From contig CALRNH020000027.1 of the NCBI GenBank assembly GCA_943369485.1, positions 1 to 21,051 on the forward strand: a stretch of 21,051 nucleotides of DNA. The letters run 5' to 3'. Source of the stretch: ATX-6F1 sp943369485 (GTDB taxonomy: Bacteria > Cyanobacteriota > Cyanobacteriia > PCC-6307 > Cyanobiaceae). The notes under the pieces were generated by a model. That model made no database searches and had not been told where the DNA came from. It saw nothing but the letters and a program-made list of their open reading frames with translations. Numbering within the stretch: position 1 is the stretch's first letter; every line of letters begins with the position of its first letter. The translations under genes and the position numbers were made by a program. Shown here in pieces: positions 6,487 to 14,069 of this stretch.

Positions 6487-6567
6487 TCACTCCTCGTCAT
6501 CGTGGGCGTCGGGGTCGAAATCGTTCTCGATCAGCTGGTTCAGCTGATCCGGCAGCTCGCTGGCCAT
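6487..6567 (-). CDS. Possible 26-residue acidic small protein
   Basis: On the minus strand the frame from ATG at 6567 reads MASELPDQLNQLIENDFDPD and ends with a run of acidic residues and TGA. All but three of the sense codons end in G or C, as in the genuine genes around it, and the composition is protein-like. The frame stays open upstream for another 23 codons (including GPYSRLWAERA) back to a TGA at 6637-6639 but offers no ATG, GTG or TTG there, so either the product is very short or an original start has been lost. It sits between two divergent genes, 57 bases before the saccharopine-dehydrogenase-like gene, and its open upstream part is antisense to the start of the antiporter gene. I cannot name a family. 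Confidence 0.35.
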   Translation of the reverse strand: MASELPDQLNQLIENDFDPDAHDDEE

Positions 6568-6638
6568 GGCCCGTTCGGCCCAGAGCCTGGAGTACGGGCC
6601 CCAGGGCCAGCAGAATGCAGGCCATTCGCTGCCGGTTC

Positions 6639-7736
6639 ATGTCCCTGCGCCGGACCGCTTCCATCGGCCTGTTGGCGATGGTGCCGGTGTCCATCGCCGC
6701 CGAGGCCCTGCACTGGGGCGATGGCGTCGTGTTCGTGACCTCGGCGATCGCGATCATTCCGCTGGCGATCTGGCTCAGCACCGCCACCGAGGAGCTCTCG
6801 ATCACCCTGGGCCCCTCGATCGGTGCCCTGCTCAACGCCGTGTTCGGCAACGCCACTGAGCTGATCATCGCCCTGGTGGCCCTCAAGGCCGGCCTGGTGG
6901 AGATCGTCAAAGCGAGCATCACCGGCACGGTGATGGCCAACCTGCTGCTGGCCCTGGGGCTCTCGATGCTGGTGGGGGGCATCGGTCGCAAGGAACAGAC
7001 CTTCCAGCCGGTGGTGGCGCGGGTCAATGGCTCGGCCATGACCCTGGCGGTGCTCGCGATCCTGATCCCCAGCCTCTCGGTGCTCTCGGGTGGTCACTCG
7101 GCGGAGAGCACCCAGGGCTTCTCCACCTTCGTGGCCTGGGTGCTGCTGGCGGTCTACGGCCTCACCCTGCTGTTCTCCCTGCGCACCCACCGCAGCCTCT
7201 ACGAGGTGGCCGAGGCTGATCTGGAAGCCCAGGAGGGCAGCGCCCACGGTCAGGAAGGTGAAGGCGCCCACAAGCCGCCGTTGCTGCCCTGGCTGGGGGT
7301 GCTGCTGGCGGCCACCGCAGTGCTGGCCTACGAATCTGAGCTGTTCGTCGGCGTGGTGGAAACTGTGACCGAGGGCCTGGGGCTCACCGCCCTGTTCACA
7401 GGTGTGGTGCTGCTGCCGTTGCTGGGGGGCACGGCCGAATACCTCACCGCCGTGACCATGGCCCGCAAGAACAAGATGGATCTCTCGGTGTCGGTGTCGC
7501 TGGGCTCCACCCTGCTGGTGGCCCTGCTGGTGGTGCCGGTGCTGGTTCTCGTCGGGCCCCTGCTGGGCCATCCCCTCGATCTGAGCTTTGATGTCTTCGA
7601 ACTCGTGACGGTGATCACGGCGGTGGTGGTCAGCAACCTGGTGAGTGTCGACGGCCGATCCGACTGGCTGGAGGGAACGCTGCTGCTGGCGGCCTACCTG
7701 ATCCTGGCGGCCGGTTTCTACTTCCAGGCGGCCTGA
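6639..7736 (+). CDS. cax: Ca2+/H+ antiporter, CaCA (CAX) family
   Basis: The 365-residue protein is almost entirely hydrophobic, with about ten to eleven membrane segments in two homologous halves. The alpha-repeat of the first half is GNATELIIALVAL at about 70-82; that of the second is GGTAEYLTAVTMA at about 263-275. The halves are joined by an acidic, Gly/His-containing loop near residues 190-213 (EADLEAQEGSAHGQEGEG). This is the organisation of microbial and plant CAX exchangers, which expel or sequester Ca2+ in exchange for protons, in cyanobacteria at the plasma membrane with a role in salt and alkaline tolerance. The ATG at 6639 (MSLRR) matches the usual family start; an in-frame ATG at 6615 with AGGG upstream would add eight residues, and the frame is open to 6480 with no family support. 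A pentapeptide-repeat gene follows after 5 bases. Confidence 0.9.
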   Translation: MSLRRTASIGLLAMVPVSIAAEALHWGDGVVFVTSAIAIIPLAIWLSTATEELSITLGPSIGALLNAVFGNATELIIALVALKAGLVEIVKASITGTVMANLLLALGLSMLVGGIGRKEQTFQPVVARVNGSAMTLAVLAILIPSLSVLSGGHSAESTQGFSTFVAWVLLAVYGLTLLFSLRTHRSLYEVAEADLEAQEGSAHGQEGEGAHKPPLLPWLGVLLAATAVLAYESELFVGVVETVTEGLGLTALFTGVVLLPLLGGTAEYLTAVTMARKNKMDLSVSVSLGSTLLVALLVVPVLVLVGPLLGHPLDLSFDVFELVTVITAVVVSNLVSVDGRSDWLEGTLLLAAYLILAAGFYFQAA

Positions 7737-7741
7737 GCGCC

Positions 7742-8908
7742 ATGGCCGCCACCCCCGACGATCGGCCGGTGCTTCCGTTCCGCAGCCGGGCGGCCCTCGC
7801 CCGGCTCCAGGAGCTGCCGGCCCTGCAGTTGCTGCTGGCGGTCTCCGTCACCCTGGCGGCCCTGGCCCTGGGCTGGACCTGGCTGGCCTTGCTGGGGGGC
7901 GTGCTGACCCTGGTCCTCTCCCTTCTGCAGCTGCTGCCGCCCCTGTGGGCGGTGTTGCGCTCGCGGCTCGAGGAGCCCGCCACGGTGCAGACCCTGGCCC
8001 TGCTCGGCCTGGTGCTGGGGGCGGTGGCGATCAGCGTGGCCCTGGGCTGGTGGGAACCCCTGGCCGCGATCTACCGCAGCGGCGACTGGACCGCGATCGG
8101 GGCCGTCGGGGAGGGGGTGATCGGGGCCTTCGGCCAGATCCTGGTGGCCTTCGTGGCCCTGGTGATCGCCTGGCGCCAGTTCGTGGTCGATCAGCGGCTG
8201 ACCACCCAGCAGAACCGCATCACCCAGGCCCAGACCATCGACAGCTTCATGCAGGGCCTCTCCGAGCTGATCAGCGACGAGGACGGACTGCTGGAGGACT
8301 GGCCCCTGGAGCGCATGCTGGCCGAGGGCCGGATGGCGGCGGTGTTCGGAAGCATCGATGCCGAGGGCAAGGCCAAGGTCCTGCGCTTCCTCGCCCACGC
8401 CCGCCTGCTCACGCCCCTGCGCCGGGACAATCGCCTGGGCCGGGCGATTCTCGATGGACAGGGCAACTACGAGCTGGACCGCCTCGATGGGGTGCCCGTG
8501 ATCCGCCTGCAACAGATGCTGCGGGGGGTGGATCTCTCGGGCGTGGACCTCCGGGGGGTGGATTTCAACGCCGCCGACCTGGGCGGGTCCAACCTGCGCG
8601 GTTCTGATCTGGCTGATGCCAATTTGGCGGGGGTGAACCTCAGTGGCGCCGATCTCGATGGCGCCCGACTGGAGCGCACGCGTTTCTTCTACGGCACGGC
8701 CGAGGCGGCCACCCCAGCGGATCCGCGCACCCCGGCGGATTTCGAGTCGGGAGCTGGCACGGGCGCGATCGTCGAGAACGCCAACCTCTCCGACCTGCGC
8801 CAGCTCGACGCCCAAGCCCGCTTCTACCTGGCCTCCTGGGGCGGCAGTCGCTCCCGCCAGAGCCTCGCCGGTAGCTGCAAGGCCATCCCCAGCAAGCTGG
8901 AGCGTTAG
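7742..8908 (+). CDS. Membrane-anchored pentapeptide-repeat protein
   Basis: The 388-residue protein has three or four hydrophobic segments in the first 150 residues (about 27-50, 50-72, 80-103 and 122-146), then a soluble region with a helical linker around residues 145-255. A run of pentapeptide repeats of A(D/N)LXX type follows at roughly 258-315: LRGVDLSGVDLRGVDF, then LRGSDLADANLAGVNL and SGADLDGARL. A short second stretch (ENANLSDLRQL) lies near 345-355. Such repeats form a right-handed quadrilateral beta helix; functions vary and are mostly unknown in cyanobacteria, where these proteins are numerous. The start lies 5 bases after the antiporter stop, so the two genes are probably co-transcribed and may be functionally linked at the membrane, though that is inference. 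The downstream neighbour is convergent. Confidence 0.85.
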   Translation: MAATPDDRPVLPFRSRAALARLQELPALQLLLAVSVTLAALALGWTWLALLGGVLTLVLSLLQLLPPLWAVLRSRLEEPATVQTLALLGLVLGAVAISVALGWWEPLAAIYRSGDWTAIGAVGEGVIGAFGQILVAFVALVIAWRQFVVDQRLTTQQNRITQAQTIDSFMQGLSELISDEDGLLEDWPLERMLAEGRMAAVFGSIDAEGKAKVLRFLAHARLLTPLRRDNRLGRAILDGQGNYELDRLDGVPVIRLQQMLRGVDLSGVDLRGVDFNAADLGGSNLRGSDLADANLAGVNLSGADLDGARLERTRFFYGTAEAATPADPRTPADFESGAGTGAIVENANLSDLRQLDAQARFYLASWGGSRSRQSLAGSCKAIPSKLER

Positions 8909-8936
8909 CGGCCGGGCCTGAAGGGCCAGCGTCGCC

Positions 8937-9854
8937 TCAGGCGTTGGCGTGCACGCCGGTGAGCTCTTCGCTCACGGCCCAGAGCCGGCGGCGGGCGCCG
9001 TCATTGAGGGCGGCCGGGGCGATGCGGCCCCTGGCGGGATAGCCGCGAATTCCGCCCAGTTGATCGGGGCCGTAGAGCTCGCCGCCCCGGGCGCTGGCGG
9101 CGACGGCGGCATGGAGCTGGGGCAGGGCCCCCATGGCGGCGCTCTGGAACAGGGGACCCATCAGTTCGTAGGCGATCGGCTCGATCCAGGAGCCGTTGGC
9201 GACCACCGAGGCGGGCTGCAGGTTGGTGCGGGCCATCCCCGGGTGGGCCGCCAGGGAGGCCACCGCACTGCCGGCGGTCTCCAGGCGCCGCTGCAGCTCG
9301 AGGGCAAACATCACGTTGGCCAGCTTGCTCTGGCAGTAGGCGCTCCAGCGGTCGTAGCGATGCTCCCCCTGGAGGTCGTCGAAGGCGATGCGGCCAAACA
9401 GGTGGGCGCCGGAGGTAACCGTCACCACCCGGGCCCCGGGACGCCCCTCCATCAGGGGCAGCAGCTGCAGGGTGAGGGCGAAGTGGCCCAGGTGGTTGAT
9501 GCCGAACTGGCGCTCGAAGCCGTCATGGGTGAGGCTTCGGGGCAGGGCCATCACGCCGGCGTTGTTGATCAGCAGATCCAGGCGGCCCCAGCTCTCCGCC
9601 AGCCAGCGGGCCCCCGCCGCCACGCTGGCCAGATCGGCAAGATCCAGCTCCAGCACCTCCAGGCCGCCCCGGGCCCCCGGCAGCAGGGCGTCGCGGGTCT
9701 CCCCGGCGCGGCGGCGGGAGCGGCAGGCCAATACCACGGTGGCGCCGTGCTCCGAAAGGGCCCGGGCCGATTCGAGCCCCAGGCCGCTGTTGGCGCCTGT
9801 GATCAGGGCCAGACGGCCGCTGAGATCGCCGAGATCGTCGCTGGTCCAGCTCAT
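8937..9854 (-). CDS. Short-chain dehydrogenase/reductase (retinol-dehydrogenase-like)
   Basis: The 305-residue protein is a classical short-chain dehydrogenase: TGANSGLGLE at 19-28 (cofactor loop), NNAG at 97-100, active-site Asn in GINHLGH near 120, Ser148 in VTVTSGAH, and YCQSK at 173-177 with the catalytic Tyr and Lys. The C-rich pattern after ARA and the NHLGHFALT segment resemble the retinol dehydrogenase / WW-domain oxidoreductase / protochlorophyllide reductase-like branch, and NADP(H) use is suggested by the basic ACRSRRR after the second strand. It lacks features that would make it the chlorophyll enzyme itself. The ATG at 9854 overlaps the stop of the upstream methyltransferase in ATGA, so translational coupling is likely; in-frame ATGs at 9863 and 9902 are less attractive. 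Confidence 0.88.
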   Translation of the reverse strand: MSWTSDDLGDLSGRLALITGANSGLGLESARALSEHGATVVLACRSRRRAGETRDALLPGARGGLEVLELDLADLASVAAGARWLAESWGRLDLLINNAGVMALPRSLTHDGFERQFGINHLGHFALTLQLLPLMEGRPGARVVTVTSGAHLFGRIAFDDLQGEHRYDRWSAYCQSKLANVMFALELQRRLETAGSAVASLAAHPGMARTNLQPASVVANGSWIEPIAYELMGPLFQSAAMGALPQLHAAVAASARGGELYGPDQLGGIRGYPARGRIAPAALNDGARRRLWAVSEELTGVHANA

Positions 9855-10696
9855 GGTTGCCATCTTGTCGCCCGCAGCTCCATCACCGTGGGCGCCACCC
9901 AAAAGGCGCCGGGGGTCCGGTGGGCCGCTGCGATTTCCGCTGCGGCGGCCTCGGCCTCAGCCGCGCTCCAGTGGCCCCGGCGCACCAGTTCGGGGCCGTA
10001 GATGGCCACGAAGCGCTCAATCCAGGCCGCCACCGGATCCCCCGGCCGCCCCAGCAGCAGCAGCGGCCGAAGCTCCTCCAGCCGGAATCCCCGCGCCGCC
10101 AGCAGCGCCGGCAGGCGCCGGTTCACGTCCGGGTCACCGCCACTGTCGCGGAAGCTGGCCTGGCAGGCCGCCCCGAAGCGGCCAAGGGCCGGCCCGTGGG
10201 GATGCAGCCCGAAGCTGTCCCAGTGGATGTACTCGTGCAGCACCACCTGCCCGCCAGGCCGCAGCGCCCCTACCAGGGTCTCCACGAGGGGCTCAACGTT
10301 CGGCAGGAACATCGCCAGCCAGCGGCACCAGGCCAGGTCGAAGCCCGTCTCGGCGAGGGCGTCGCAGCTCAGGTCATGGCGGCGCAGCTCCAACTGTTTC
10401 AGGCCAGCGGCCGCGGCCGCCCGTTGGCCGTCGAGCACGTAGGCGGAGCTGAGCTCAAGGGCCAGCACCTTCCCCGTCGGCCCCACGGCCCGGGCCAGTT
10501 CGAGGGCAACGAAGCCTGGCCCAGCCCCCAGATCCAGCACCCGCAGGCCGGGTCCCAGCCCAGCTCGATCCCAGGCCTCCCGGGCGGCGGGCAGCCAGAG
10601 CTCGTGCTGCAGCCGCAGGCGCTCCCGCTCAAGCGGGTCGGTGCCCAGCACGTAGGTATCGCCCGGCCGGCCAGCCGGTGTGCCTCCCGCCGCCAT
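9851..10696 (-). CDS. Class I SAM-dependent methyltransferase
   Basis: The 281-residue protein contains motif I VLDLGAGPGFVALELA at 53-68, an acidic strand-2 end in LALELS, and a post-motif RPGGQVVLHEY typical of class I small-molecule methyltransferases, with an N-terminal helix TYVLGTDPLERERL that resembles the UbiE/COQ5-like or generic Methyltransf_11/25 group. The acceptor cannot be predicted. The frame is open to 10747, but the ATG at 10696 avoids overlap with the upstream small gene (10 bases away) and gives a normal length. It overlaps the downstream dehydrogenase by 4 bases. A methyltransferase coupled to a dehydrogenase suggests action on a common small molecule, which is inference. 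Confidence 0.83.
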   Translation of the reverse strand: MAAGGTPAGRPGDTYVLGTDPLERERLRLQHELWLPAAREAWDRAGLGPGLRVLDLGAGPGFVALELARAVGPTGKVLALELSSAYVLDGQRAAAAAGLKQLELRRHDLSCDALAETGFDLAWCRWLAMFLPNVEPLVETLVGALRPGGQVVLHEYIHWDSFGLHPHGPALGRFGAACQASFRDSGGDPDVNRRLPALLAARGFRLEELRPLLLLGRPGDPVAAWIERFVAIYGPELVRRGHWSAAEAEAAAAEIAAAHRTPGAFWVAPTVMELRATRWQP

Positions 10697-10706
10697 GGGC
10701 CGCCGC

Positions 10707-10964
10707 TCAGTCTTCCGGGAAGAGCAGGGCCGCCAGCTCGTCGGCATCCACGTCGTAGACGCGGGCCAGGGTGGTCTCGATCGCTGAGGTCACCTCGCCA
10801 GGCAGGAAGCGCATGGCGTTGAGGGCGTCTTCGGCGATGTCGTCGTTCAGCAGCTTTTCGTCGCCGCCGAGCTTCTCATCGTTGATCACCGCGATCACCC
10901 AGCTCTGATAGGCCTCGACCAGATCGGCGAACTCCAGATCCGGGTCGTTCAGGTCCAGGGCCAT
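10707..10964 (-). CDS. Conserved small acidic protein of unknown function
   Basis: The 85-residue protein is acidic (many Asp and Glu) with few basic residues and no cysteine. It opens MALDLNDPDLEFADLVEAYQ, continues with SWVIAVINDEKLGG, and ends DVDADELAALLFPED. The predicted character is helical and soluble. It resembles a small protein I recall from picocyanobacterial genomes, but I know no function or domain name for it. Codon use matches neighbouring genes. It is the first gene of a compact minus-strand unit: 10 bases separate it from the methyltransferase, which overlaps the dehydrogenase. Upstream lies a 170-base divergent promoter region shared with the DUF47 gene, in which I see no recognisable operator. 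Confidence 0.72.
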   Translation of the reverse strand: MALDLNDPDLEFADLVEAYQSWVIAVINDEKLGGDEKLLNDDIAEDALNAMRFLPGEVTSAIETTLARVYDVDADELAALLFPED

Positions 10965-11134
10965 GGTCTGTCACGTTCACGCTCTCCCAGTCTGGCCCCC
11001 GATGGGCACCGGAGGCCAGCCTCGGCCGGCCGGCGCTGGGGCGTGAGCAGGCGGGCATGGTCTGTGGAGGGTCTGGGGGTCATTCGTCCTCTCGCTAGGT
11101 TGACGCCACGAGCTCTCACCAAGGCAGGGAATCG

Positions 11135-11797
11135 GTGGCCAGCGAAACCCCTCCACTGTTCGGTAAAACCAGATTTCTCGAAGGGTTGATCGAGGAGTTT
11201 CTCGACAAGATCAGCGAAGGCGTGATCATCGTGGAGTTGGGGGTTCACGCCTATCTCTCCCCCGCCGAGAACAGGGCGGTCTGCGAGGAGAAACTGGAAC
11301 AGGTGATCGAGGTCAAACGTCGCTGCAGTGAGTTGCGGCGCACGATCGTGACCATGCTCTACACCGAGATGCTGCTGCCCGATGCGCGGGGCGATGTGTT
11401 GCGGCTGCTGGGCAATCTGTTCGAGCTGCTGGATCAGATGGGCGATGACTTCCAGGAGCTGATGATCGAGCAGCCCACTGGCCTGCCTGAGTTCGCACCG
11501 GACTTCCAGGAACTCACCACCATGGCCATCCGCTGTGTCCAGGCCGTGGTGCTGGCCGCCCGCACCTTCTTCCGCAACCCGGTGGCCGTGCGCGATCACA
11601 TCAACGAAGTGCGGTTGTTCGAGGACGAAACCGACACGATCGCCCTGCGGATCAAGCGCAGGATCGTCGCCTCAGGCCTCGGCTTCGAGCAGCGCAGCCA
11701 GCTGCGGGAACTGGTGGCCACGCTGGATGCGCTGGCCGACAAGGCCGAGAACCTCAGCGACGACCTCTCGATCTACGCCATCAAGCGGGCCCTCTAG
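11135..11797 (+). CDS. DUF47 / PhoU-like partner of PiT permease
   Basis: The 220-residue protein is a helical bundle of the DUF47 (PhoU-related, TIGR00153-like) family: the N-terminal segment FLEGLIEEFLDKISEGV, a Glu/Lys-rich central helix, and the C-terminal ALADKAENLSDDLSIYAIKR with the paired acidic residues used in PhoU-like metal clusters. These proteins are typically encoded next to PiT transporters and are thought to control them. The start is GTG at 11135 (GTG GCC AGC GAA) with CAGGGA a few bases upstream. The next gene starts immediately after the TAG, with no gap, and the pair heads a five-gene run. It is expected to be cytosolic and membrane-associated through its partner. No Pho-box-like direct repeats are visible in the upstream 170 bases. 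Confidence 0.87.
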   Translation: MASETPPLFGKTRFLEGLIEEFLDKISEGVIIVELGVHAYLSPAENRAVCEEKLEQVIEVKRRCSELRRTIVTMLYTEMLLPDARGDVLRLLGNLFELLDQMGDDFQELMIEQPTGLPEFAPDFQELTTMAIRCVQAVVLAARTFFRNPVAVRDHINEVRLFEDETDTIALRIKRRIVASGLGFEQRSQLRELVATLDALADKAENLSDDLSIYAIKRAL

Positions 11798-12988
11798 GTG
11801 GAAGCGGCGCCCATGGGTCTGATCGTCACCTTGATCTTCCTGTCCAGCGGCCTGTTCCTCGGCTGGTCGATGGGCGCCAACGACGCCTCCAACGCCTTCG
11901 GCACCGCCGTGGCCACCCGCATGATCCGCTTCTCCACGGCGGCCTTCCTCTGCAGTGTGTTCGTGATCATCGGCGCCGTCACCAGCGGCACGGGCGCCGC
12001 CGAAGGTCTCAGCCAGCTGGGGGCGATCAACGCCCTGCCAGGGGCCTTCACCGCTGCCCTGGCGGCCGCCCTCACCGTGGCCTGGATGAGCAAGCTGGGG
12101 CTGCCGGCCTCCACCAGCCAGGCGGTGGTGGGCTCGATCATCGGCTGGAACCTGTTCAGCGGCTCCCCCACCGACCTGGGCACCCTGCGCCGCATCGTCT
12201 CCACCTGGGTGATCTCGCCAGTGCTGGGGGCACTGTTCGCGATGCTGCTCTACAAGCTGCTGGTGGAGTGGATCCGCCTCACCCGGCCCCATCTGCTCTC
12301 GCTTGATCGCAACACCCGCAGCGGCCTGATCCTGGCGGGCATCTTCGGCTCCTACGCCATCGGCGCCAACGGCATCGGCAACGTGATGGGTTTCTTCGTG
12401 GCGGCTTCCCCCTTCAGGGATCTGAGCCTGGGGCGCTTCAGCGTCTCCTCGGTGGAGCAGCTGTTCCTGATCGGCGGCATCGCCGTGGCGGTGGGCGTCT
12501 ACACCTATTCACGGCGCGTGATGATGACGGTGGGCGACAGCCTGCTGACCCTCTCGCCACTGGGCGCCTTCGTGGTGGTGGTGTCCCATTCGCTGGTGCT
12601 GTTCATCTTTTCCTCCACGGCCCTCGAAAGCCTGCTGGCCAGCTGGGGCCTGCCGACGATTCCGCTGCTGCCGGTGTCTGGATCCCAGGCGGTGATCGGC
12701 TCGGTGCTGGGCATCGGCCTGCTGCAGGGCCTCAAGGGGGTGCGCCAGATCCGCTGGGGCGTGCTGGGGGGCATCGCCTCCGGCTGGATCACCACGCCCC
12801 TGATCGCCGCGGTGATGGGCTTTGTGCTGCTGTTCGTGGTGCAGAACGTGTTCGGCCAGCAGGTGTATGTGCCGCTGGCGGCAAGGCCTGACGGGGTCCC
12901 ACAAGCCGCCTTGAGCGCGCCTTTCACCCTGCCCGCACGCTGGTCCGCCGGGCTTCTGCGCTCCCCCTCCCTCCATCCGGTTCTGTGA
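11798..12988 (+). CDS. PiT-family inorganic phosphate (anion) permease
   Basis: The 396-residue membrane protein has the PiT two-repeat structure: GANDASNAFG at 26-35 in the first half and GANGIGNVMG at 189-198 in the second, each near the start of a set of membrane helices, about ten in all. The first signature keeps the Asp of the canonical GANDVANAFG; the second has Gly where Asp is usual, as in other cyanobacterial permeases of this group that I recall (GANNIGNV). The likely substrate is phosphate taken up with cations, but sulfate-carrying relatives exist. The C-terminal tail after about residue 365 is less hydrophobic and Pro/Ala-rich. The first possible start is GTG at 11798, adjoining the upstream stop; the ATG at 11813 (MGLIVTL) is equally plausible. 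The end overlaps the next gene by 4 bases. Confidence 0.9.
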   Translation: MEAAPMGLIVTLIFLSSGLFLGWSMGANDASNAFGTAVATRMIRFSTAAFLCSVFVIIGAVTSGTGAAEGLSQLGAINALPGAFTAALAAALTVAWMSKLGLPASTSQAVVGSIIGWNLFSGSPTDLGTLRRIVSTWVISPVLGALFAMLLYKLLVEWIRLTRPHLLSLDRNTRSGLILAGIFGSYAIGANGIGNVMGFFVAASPFRDLSLGRFSVSSVEQLFLIGGIAVAVGVYTYSRRVMMTVGDSLLTLSPLGAFVVVVSHSLVLFIFSSTALESLLASWGLPTIPLLPVSGSQAVIGSVLGIGLLQGLKGVRQIRWGVLGGIASGWITTPLIAAVMGFVLLFVVQNVFGQQVYVPLAARPDGVPQAALSAPFTLPARWSAGLLRSPSLHPVL

Positions 12989-13440
12989 GCCCCACCCCCG
13001 TCCATGCGGCCTCCCTGCAGGCCACCTTGTTCGATTTCGCCATCGGCGAGCTGGTGCGCCAGCACCGGGAGAGCTTTGCGCCCCTGTGGACGCTGGAGAG
13101 CTGGGCCAAGTTGATGATCTGGCTGGCGCTCAACTGCGGTTGCTCCGGCGAGCGCGAGGCTCTCGAGCAGTTCGCGGCCGCCCTGGGCCCCATGCTCACC
13201 GGCCGCCTGCGCCGGCAGTTCTTCGAGCGGGAACTGGGGGATCTGGAGCTGAAGCTGCTGGCCGACCCGGCCGAGGCCCAGGTGCTGGTGCTGCCCCTTG
13301 GGGGCGCTGCCGCCCCTGAGATCGAGCGGGTGGCAGTGGCCCTGGAACGGGTGGGGTTGAGCGAGCGCCTGGCCGAGCGCGACCAGTGGCAGGTCCTGGA
13401 GGGGCTGGTGGCGGTGCCCTGGGGGGAGCGATGCGCCTGA
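12985..13440 (+). CDS. Conserved hypothetical protein in the PiT run
   Basis: The 151-residue protein starts with GTG overlapping the permease stop (GTGA). It is soluble and largely helical, with a pattern FDFAIGELVRQHRESFAPLW followed by WAKLMIWLALNCGC near residues 40-53, and a C-terminal half with a beta-alternating LVLPLGG segment. I do not recognise a domain or catalytic motif. It ends 10 bases inside the following oxygenase gene, so the three genes are probably translated together. Third-position use is the same as in neighbours, which supports it as a real gene. It could serve the oxygenase (for example as a substrate or adaptor) but that is only a guess from position. Confidence 0.72.
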   Translation: MSPTPVHAASLQATLFDFAIGELVRQHRESFAPLWTLESWAKLMIWLALNCGCSGEREALEQFAAALGPMLTGRLRRQFFERELGDLELKLLADPAEAQVLVLPLGGAAAPEIERVAVALERVGLSERLAERDQWQVLEGLVAVPWGERCA

Positions 13441-14069
13441 TCGCCTCCTACCGCAATGCCGGCTTCGAGGCCCTTGCCGATGGGGCGGTGGCCTTCTTCG
13501 ATCGCCGCAGCGATCTACAGCGCCGTGGCGTGGCCTTCGGGGGCGAATCCCCTGGCGACGGCCAGGGTCCCGCCAAGGTCTCCACCGACATCAGCCTGGT
13601 GGCGATCGACCGCTCCGACCCCGAGGCCTTCGCCCTCGCGGACGTGATCATGCGCGGCGTGGGCGCTGGCCTGGAGCGCTACCTCCAGGAGCGGCCGCTG
13701 CTGCGGGAGTGTTGCCCTGAGCAGGCCCTGTTCGTCAATCCGATCTTCAACCTGCAGCGCTACGCCCCCGGGGAGGGCTTCCACCGCTGGCACTGCGACT
13801 GGAACACCAGCGAGGAGGGCACCGAGCCGATCCGGAGGGTGCTGGCCTGGATCCTCTATTGCAATGACGTGAGCGAGGGGGGCACCGAGTTCCACTGGCA
13901 GGAGCACCACGAGGAGGCGGTGCGGGGCAAGCTGGTGATCTTTCCGGCGGGGCTGTCCCACATTCACCGGGGGCGGGTGAGCCACCGGCAGACCAAGACC
14001 ATTGCCACCGGCTGGATCAACGCCGGCACCCTGGCGGGCTACCTGGAGCGGCTGACGGCCACGCCATGA
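13431..14069 (+). CDS. 2-oxoglutarate/Fe(II)-dependent oxygenase
   Basis: The 212-residue protein has the facial triad of the 2OG-Fe(II) superfamily: H121-x-D123 in FHRWHCDWN and a distal His (177 or 179) in FPAGLSHIHRGR, preceded by a beta strand LVIFPAG and followed by Arg and Lys residues that could bind 2-oxoglutarate. The middle LAWILYCNDVSEGGTEF is the standard beta-helix strand and turn seen in prolyl-4-hydroxylase-like enzymes (2OG-FeII_Oxy_3 type). The substrate could be a protein side chain or small molecule. The ATG at 13431 lies within the preceding gene and follows GGGGGAGCG, a plausible ribosome binding site. The stop overlaps the next gene by 4 bases (ATGA). Confidence 0.85.
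   Translation: MRLIASYRNAGFEALADGAVAFFDRRSDLQRRGVAFGGESPGDGQGPAKVSTDISLVAIDRSDPEAFALADVIMRGVGAGLERYLQERPLLRECCPEQALFVNPIFNLQRYAPGEGFHRWHCDWNTSEEGTEPIRRVLAWILYCNDVSEGGTEFHWQEHHEEAVRGKLVIFPAGLSHIHRGRVSHRQTKTIATGWINAGTLAGYLERLTATP

Noticed and set aside
6540..7571. 343-codon minus-strand open frame antisense to the antiporter
   Set aside because: Composition is Gln/His/Gly-rich without domains; the antiporter on the other strand is clear.
8909..8936. Terminator between the pentapeptide and dehydrogenase genes
   Set aside because: Only a 4-bp GGCC self-complementarity is present in the 28-base gap, too weak to call.
10965..11134. Possible Pho box ahead of the DUF47-PiT genes
   Set aside because: I looked for spaced direct repeats of the CTTAACCT type and found none.
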